This document shows positions 5,113-7,496 of a stretch of 7,496 nucleotides of DNA, piece after piece. Position numbers and translations under genes: made by a program. Where the stretch lies: contig CAYSNI010000043.1 in assembly GCA_964432465.1 (NCBI GenBank), forward strand, positions 1 through 7,496, in the 5' to 3' direction. The notes beneath the pieces are model-generated. The model searched no databases and was not told the DNA's origin. It saw only the letters and a list, made by a program, of their open reading frames with translations. The DNA comes from JAHFLQ01 sp964432465. Its GTDB lineage: Bacteria > Patescibacteriota > Minisyncoccia > UBA6257 > WO2-44-18. The stretch's first letter is position 1, and each line of letters starts with the position of its first letter.

Positions 5113-5754
5113 CTAAATATTTTTTAGCATTTCATACGCTTTCTTCGGATCGGCGGCGTGAAAGATATACGAATCCGATACTACTATCTCCGCTCCCGCG
5201 GCCTTCACCTGCTCGGCCGTTTCTTTATTAATCCCACCGTCTACTTCTATTATAGCATCCGGTACTTTCACCTTAATCAGCCGGATCTTATCTAAAATAT
5301 TAACATCGAATTTCTGCCCGGAAGGACCAGGCTGGACTGCCAACATTTGGAAATAATGAAAATCATCTTTATGAGCGAGTAATCGCTCCGCTTCCGTACC
5401 TGGATTAATGGCCAGCATCGCTTCCACTCCGTATTTTTTGCATTTTTCCAGAATGTATACAGAATCGGTCATCGCCTCCAGATGCACGATAATCCTTTTC
5501 ACTATCCCAGTCCGAAGCCAAGCGTCCAAAACTGATTCTGGATTGGCTACCATCAGATGAACCTCAAATTGAGTTTTTAGTTTTAAGTTAGAAGTTAGAA
5601 GTTTTAATTCTTCAGGACCGCCCCAATTAGATCGGGGAAGAAAAACGCCGTCCTCAATATCAATATGAAGAAAGTCGCAAAACTCTGAAGCTTTCTTGAT
5701 TTTTTCAGTAGCCTCTTCGGCCGATTTAACGTTGATCACCGGGAGCACAGTCAT
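5113..5754 (-). CDS. rpe: Ribulose-phosphate 3-epimerase
   Basis: This 213-residue TIM-barrel enzyme should interconvert ribulose-5-phosphate and xylulose-5-phosphate, supplying the transketolase donor. Metal and catalytic residues are in place: His30 and Asp32 in LHIDIEDG (29-36), His66 in FEVHLMV (63-69) and Asp172 in IEVDGGIN (169-176). The phosphate loop appears as VQPGPSGQKFD (140-150) where classical enzymes have NPGFGGQ. It is a divergent member: the usual IAPSIL start is replaced by TVLPVINVKS, and the HxDxMD motif has Glu for Met. Residues about 51-62 (KLLTSNLKLKTQ) are encoded by a 7-base tandem array. ATG at 5754 has no Shine-Dalgarno and lies 7 bases after a -10 hexamer. It heads the unit that continues into transketolase. 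A related sugar-phosphate epimerase such as allulose-6-phosphate epimerase is possible, but context favours Rpe. Confidence 0.92.
   Translation of the reverse strand: MTVLPVINVKSAEEATEKIKKASEFCDFLHIDIEDGVFLPRSNWGGPEELKLLTSNLKLKTQFEVHLMVANPESVLDAWLRTGIVKRIIVHLEAMTDSVYILEKCKKYGVEAMLAINPGTEAERLLAHKDDFHYFQMLAVQPGPSGQKFDVNILDKIRLIKVKVPDAIIEVDGGINKETAEQVKAAGAEIVVSDSYIFHAADPKKAYEMLKNI
5568..5602 (-). repeat. Degenerate 7-base tandem array inside rpe (ACTNNNN x5)
   Basis: On the minus strand five consecutive heptads read ACTTCTA, ACTTCTA, ACTTAAA, ACTAAAA, ACTCAAT. Because 7 is not a multiple of 3 each unit is read in a different frame, yet the gene stays open, giving KLLTSNLKLKTQ. The spacing and ACT start match the intergenic array at 1351-1385. 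Confidence 0.6.
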
Positions 5755-5761
5755 GTCTACA

Positions 5762-5773
5762 ATTCTATCACAA
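5762..5773 (-). promoter_or_regulatory. Leaderless-type promoter of rpe
   Basis: The minus strand reads TTGTGATAGAAT (5773-5762), an extended -10 (TGa TAGAAT), followed by 7 bases and then the ATG at 5754. Transcription should begin at or within a base of the start codon. It directly follows the T-tract of the upstream terminator. No -35 match is seen. Confidence 0.55.
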
Positions 5774-5774
5774 A

Positions 5775-5798
5775 TAAAAAACTGCCGGTTAGGCAGTT
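5775..5798 (-). terminator. Intrinsic terminator closing the rpiB unit
   Basis: On the minus strand AACTGCC (5798-5792) and GGCAGTT (5786-5780) form a 7-bp stem with a five-base TAACC loop, followed by a T-rich run (TTTTTATTT). The TAA stop of the 245-residue gene (5799-5797) touches the stem. It separates that gene from rpe. Confidence 0.85.
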
Positions 5799-6534
5799 AG
5801 TGAGATTCTCTGTGAACCTTCCAGCGAGCGTCTAGGCCAACAAGAAACCCTTCGTCTGGCGCGAACTTCATTATGCCATTTTCAAAAATCGCTTTATAAT
5901 CCCGCAGGAAAAGTGGCTTGAACTGGAGAACTTCGATCACCCATTCAAGCAATTTCTTAGCGCAGAAGAGAGTCTTCTTATCAGTTTGATCATAAACCAT
6001 CATCGCAATTTCACGAACTACAAATTCCTGGAATTTCGGACTTAAGGCGACGTGCTTGTTCAAATCAAAGGCGCAATTTTCAAAATCGTACCAGAAACCC
6101 CTTTCACGCATTCGATTCAGTAATCCATTCAGCGCGACGGAAACATAAAAAAGATCCTCAATCTTTAAACCATATTGCAGAAGCTGAGTAGCGTGGGGCT
6201 CCCCCGCACGACGCACCTGATCCTCTCCGTCTAAAGAATAGAGATGCTTCTGGTACTTCTCATCCTCCAAAGGAAAGTCCTGAAAATAAGTACCCAATCC
6301 CTGTAAATGATGCGGCAAACCAACAAGCAAGCTTTCGCGAAAATACTTTGAGAGCGCGACCCCATCCTCAATCGCCAACTGCTGAAAAACCTTCGCGTTT
6401 TCATCTTCCTGCTTCTCGTATTCCTTTATCCGGAGCCACTCCGCTTTGGAAATACGCGGCCGGGAAAATTTCTTCGCGAGCGAAAATCCAAACGCGACGA
6501 TATCAGCCCAAATTTTTGTCAAAAATAACTTCAC
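5797..6534 (-). CDS. Uncharacterised 245-residue protein
   Basis: I do not recognise this family. The N-terminus (LFLTKIWADIVAFGFSLAKKF, residues 3-23) is a hydrophobic or amphipathic helix ending in a basic patch (KKFSRPR), so the protein may lie against or in the inner face of the membrane. The rest looks like a helical soluble domain with many aromatics and acidic residues, including GLPHHLQGLGTYFQDF (72-87), RERGFWYDFENCAFD (143-157) and a conserved-looking C-terminus with GFLVGLDARWKVH (229-241). No catalytic motif is evident. The start is GTG at 6534: AAAGGAG lies 6 bases upstream. It is the last gene of the rpiB unit and ends in a terminator. No link to pentose metabolism can be read from the sequence. 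Confidence 0.82.
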   Translation of the reverse strand: MKLFLTKIWADIVAFGFSLAKKFSRPRISKAEWLRIKEYEKQEDENAKVFQQLAIEDGVALSKYFRESLLVGLPHHLQGLGTYFQDFPLEDEKYQKHLYSLDGEDQVRRAGEPHATQLLQYGLKIEDLFYVSVALNGLLNRMRERGFWYDFENCAFDLNKHVALSPKFQEFVVREIAMMVYDQTDKKTLFCAKKLLEWVIEVLQFKPLFLRDYKAIFENGIMKFAPDEGFLVGLDARWKVHRESH

Positions 6535-6540
6535 GCGAAA

Positions 6541-6553
6541 CTCCTTTCAAGGA
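6541..6553 (-). promoter_or_regulatory. Ribosome binding site within a small hairpin, 245-residue gene
   Basis: The minus strand reads TCCTTGAAAGGA (6553-6542) followed by G, so the Shine-Dalgarno AAAGGAG can pair with TCCT just upstream (4-5 bp, tiny loop). It fixes the GTG start at 6534. The stem is short, so a regulatory role is only possible. Confidence 0.4.
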
Positions 6554-6572
6554 ACAGGTAGATACTAGCAGA

Positions 6573-7136
6573 CTAGCTCTTATCTTCGCAAATAATTAAA
6601 GTTTCGGGCATTTCCAAATTTTTCAGGTAATAATCGGCTTCTTTAATTACCGCTTTAAAAGTGGCAATTTCTAACGGGGACATTGCCGCCTGTCTGGTAG
6701 CGAGAAAACTTTCTAAGAGCTCTACTCCATAATTCACCAACTCTTCATTATCCGAAGCAACAATGCGACGGAAATAATCCAACTTGTCGGCAATTGTAAT
6801 ATTCCCGCTAGTCTCATTTTGGAAATAAAACTGAAGATCAGCCTTCGCCTTATTATCGGTAAGACGTTTGGCCAGGGTCAGACCGGAATTCTTGAGTTGA
6901 TCCTCCGTTAAATTGGAGAGTACGCCTTGCAAGGGTACGACACACGGCACCACGCCAGTTTCACTGTTGCCAAATAAATCATGGGCTATATCCTCAACAG
7001 TTCTTCTGGCACTGGAAAGATCCAAATTCCTCTGAAAAAATCCCCCGAATCCTTTTGAGTCTACCTCATACCGTAGCGCCATACCGCCGCTCAAACTCAA
7101 AATTCCCATAAACATCAACTTCGCAAGCGTATTCAT
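6573..7136 (-). CDS. Putative exported or membrane-anchored protein of unknown function
   Basis: From ATG 7136 the product is 187 residues. It begins MNTLAKLMFMGILSLSGGMA, a good signal peptide or anchor, with possible cleavage after GMA before LRYEV. The mature part is polar and helical, including a Thr/Asn-rich middle and the helix NEELVNYGVELLESFLATRQ. It has only two Cys: one in VVPCVVP and one near the C-terminus in IICEDKS. I do not recognise the family. An upstream ATG at 7172 overlaps the rpiB stop (TAATG) and would add 12 residues (SNTGLNKGRSF). I prefer 7136 because AAGGA lies 9 bases upstream and the signal peptide then starts at residue 1, but 7172 is possible by translational coupling. 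The next gene starts 38 bases after its TAG. Confidence 0.78.
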   Translation of the reverse strand: MNTLAKLMFMGILSLSGGMALRYEVDSKGFGGFFQRNLDLSSARRTVEDIAHDLFGNSETGVVPCVVPLQGVLSNLTEDQLKNSGLTLAKRLTDNKAKADLQFYFQNETSGNITIADKLDYFRRIVASDNEELVNYGVELLESFLATRQAAMSPLEIATFKAVIKEADYYLKNLEMPETLIICEDKS

Positions 7137-7151
7137 AAAGGATCGTCCTTT
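7137..7151 (-). promoter_or_regulatory. Ribosome binding site locked in a perfect hairpin before the exported-protein gene
   Basis: The minus strand reads AAAGGACGATCCTTT (7151-7137) directly before ATG 7136. AAAGGA, the Shine-Dalgarno, pairs over all six bases with TCCTTT across a CGA loop. Ribosomes finishing rpiB 20 bases upstream could open it. The palindrome is seen; control of translation is inference. Confidence 0.5.
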
Positions 7152-7171
7152 GTTGAGTCCTGTATTACTCA

Positions 7172-7496
7172 TTAGAATTTAGTAATTCTCCGCTGGTGTC
7201 TTTCCTCGCCGGAAAACGGCGTGGCAAGCCATAATTCAATTGCTTGAATTGCTTTTCGAGCGCTCAAAAATCGCGCTCCGAGCGAAAGTACATTTGCGTC
7301 ATTGTGCTCTCGCGAAAGCTTAATGATGGCTCGGTCAAACTTATACACAACCGCCGCGCGCACGCCTTTGTAACGATTGGCAACCATCGCCTCCCCTTGT
7401 CCCGAACCACCGAATACGATTGCCCTGCAATTATCCCCCGAGCCCGTCGAGGGGCTACATTTGCTCACCGCCTCGGCAGCTAATTTTATATAATCC
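7172..7496 (-). CDS. rpiB: Ribose-5-phosphate isomerase B, 5' end cut by right edge of window
   Basis: The 108 codons visible cover the C-terminal part of RpiB (LacAB_rpiB family), which interconverts ribose-5-phosphate and ribulose-5-phosphate. The frame continues to the right edge through DYIKLAAEAVSKC, typical of the family helix before the active-site loop, so a GTG at 7468 is not the true start. Family features are FGGSGQGEAMVANRYKGVRA, SREHNDANVLSLGAR, and the C-terminal ERHQRRITKF. The active-site loop reads GGSGQGE instead of the ICGTG of E. coli RpiB, so the catalytic Cys is absent and Glu is present. The same is known in Mycobacterium tuberculosis RpiB, where that Glu is the base. 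A palindromic repeat is read in frame as PSTGSG just before the loop and adds about seven residues compared with my memory of the family. The TAA overlaps ATG 7172. Confidence 0.93.
   Translation of the reverse strand, partial: DYIKLAAEAVSKCSPSTGSGDNCRAIVFGGSGQGEAMVANRYKGVRAAVVYKFDRAIIKLSREHNDANVLSLGARFLSARKAIQAIELWLATPFSGEERHQRRITKF
7436..7454 (-). repeat. GTCGA palindromic repeat inside rpiB
   Basis: The minus strand reads CCCCTCGACGGGCTCGGGG. The CCCC/GGGG arms pair around the TCGAC-GG-GCTC core. It is in frame and encodes PSTGSG with a preceding Ser, between the AEAV helix and the RAIVFGGSG strand and loop. It is in the same reading frame as the copy in the transketolase C-subunit gene. 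Confidence 0.65.

Noticed and set aside
7244..7483. Plus-strand 79-codon ORF opposite rpiB
   Set aside because: Antisense to conserved RpiB motifs, no start signal.
1..7496. CRISPR array, tRNA, rRNA, insertion sequence or prophage genes
   Set aside because: I saw no regularly spaced direct repeats with unique spacers, no cloverleaf-like segment and no transposase, integrase or phage motifs on either strand.

Overview
The window looks like part of a small, streamlined bacterial genome, most likely Candidate Phyla Radiation (Patescibacteria, Parcubacteria-like). This is inferred from split transketolase genes, very short gaps, leaderless-looking promoters, frequent GTG/TTG starts, several unrecognised lineage-type proteins and short GTCGA-type palindromes. 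TAA, TAG and TGA all serve as stops, so there is no sign of a recoded UGA. All supported genes lie on the minus strand, so transcription runs from the right edge to the left edge. No gene-free stretch reaches 300 bases.

From right to left, the first unit is the 3' part of rpiB (ribose-5-phosphate isomerase B), then a putative exported protein and a 245-residue unknown protein. It closes with an intrinsic terminator at about 5775-5798. A second unit starts at a leaderless-type promoter whose -10 lies just beyond that terminator's T-tract: rpe (ribulose-phosphate 3-epimerase), transketolase N-terminal subunit, a 71-residue acidic protein, transketolase C-terminal subunit. A third unit is a single membrane-anchored protein with its own -35/-10 promoter, Shine-Dalgarno, TTG start and terminator. 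A fourth begins with a leaderless-type promoter and holds a PfkB-family kinase. The last gene, cut by the left edge, is an unrecognised protein of at least 418 codons with its own extended -10 promoter.

The enzymes form the core of the non-oxidative pentose phosphate pathway: RpiB and Rpe interconvert ribose-5-P, ribulose-5-P and xylulose-5-P, and the two-subunit transketolase moves two-carbon units between sugar phosphates. The PfkB kinase could feed a phosphorylated sugar or nucleoside in. No transaldolase is seen here.

The most unusual layer is repeat biology. A short palindromic element (minus-strand core TCGAC-N3/4-GCTC with arms that change in concert) occurs between genes and also in frame inside two enzyme genes (transketolase C subunit and rpiB), each time read as P-S-(S/T)-G-S-G. 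A second repeat type, a degenerate 7-base array ACTNNNN, occurs between genes at 1351-1385 and inside the rpe reading frame at 5568-5602. This resembles, in principle, the in-frame palindromic elements known from Rickettsia, but I know of no named system for it here.
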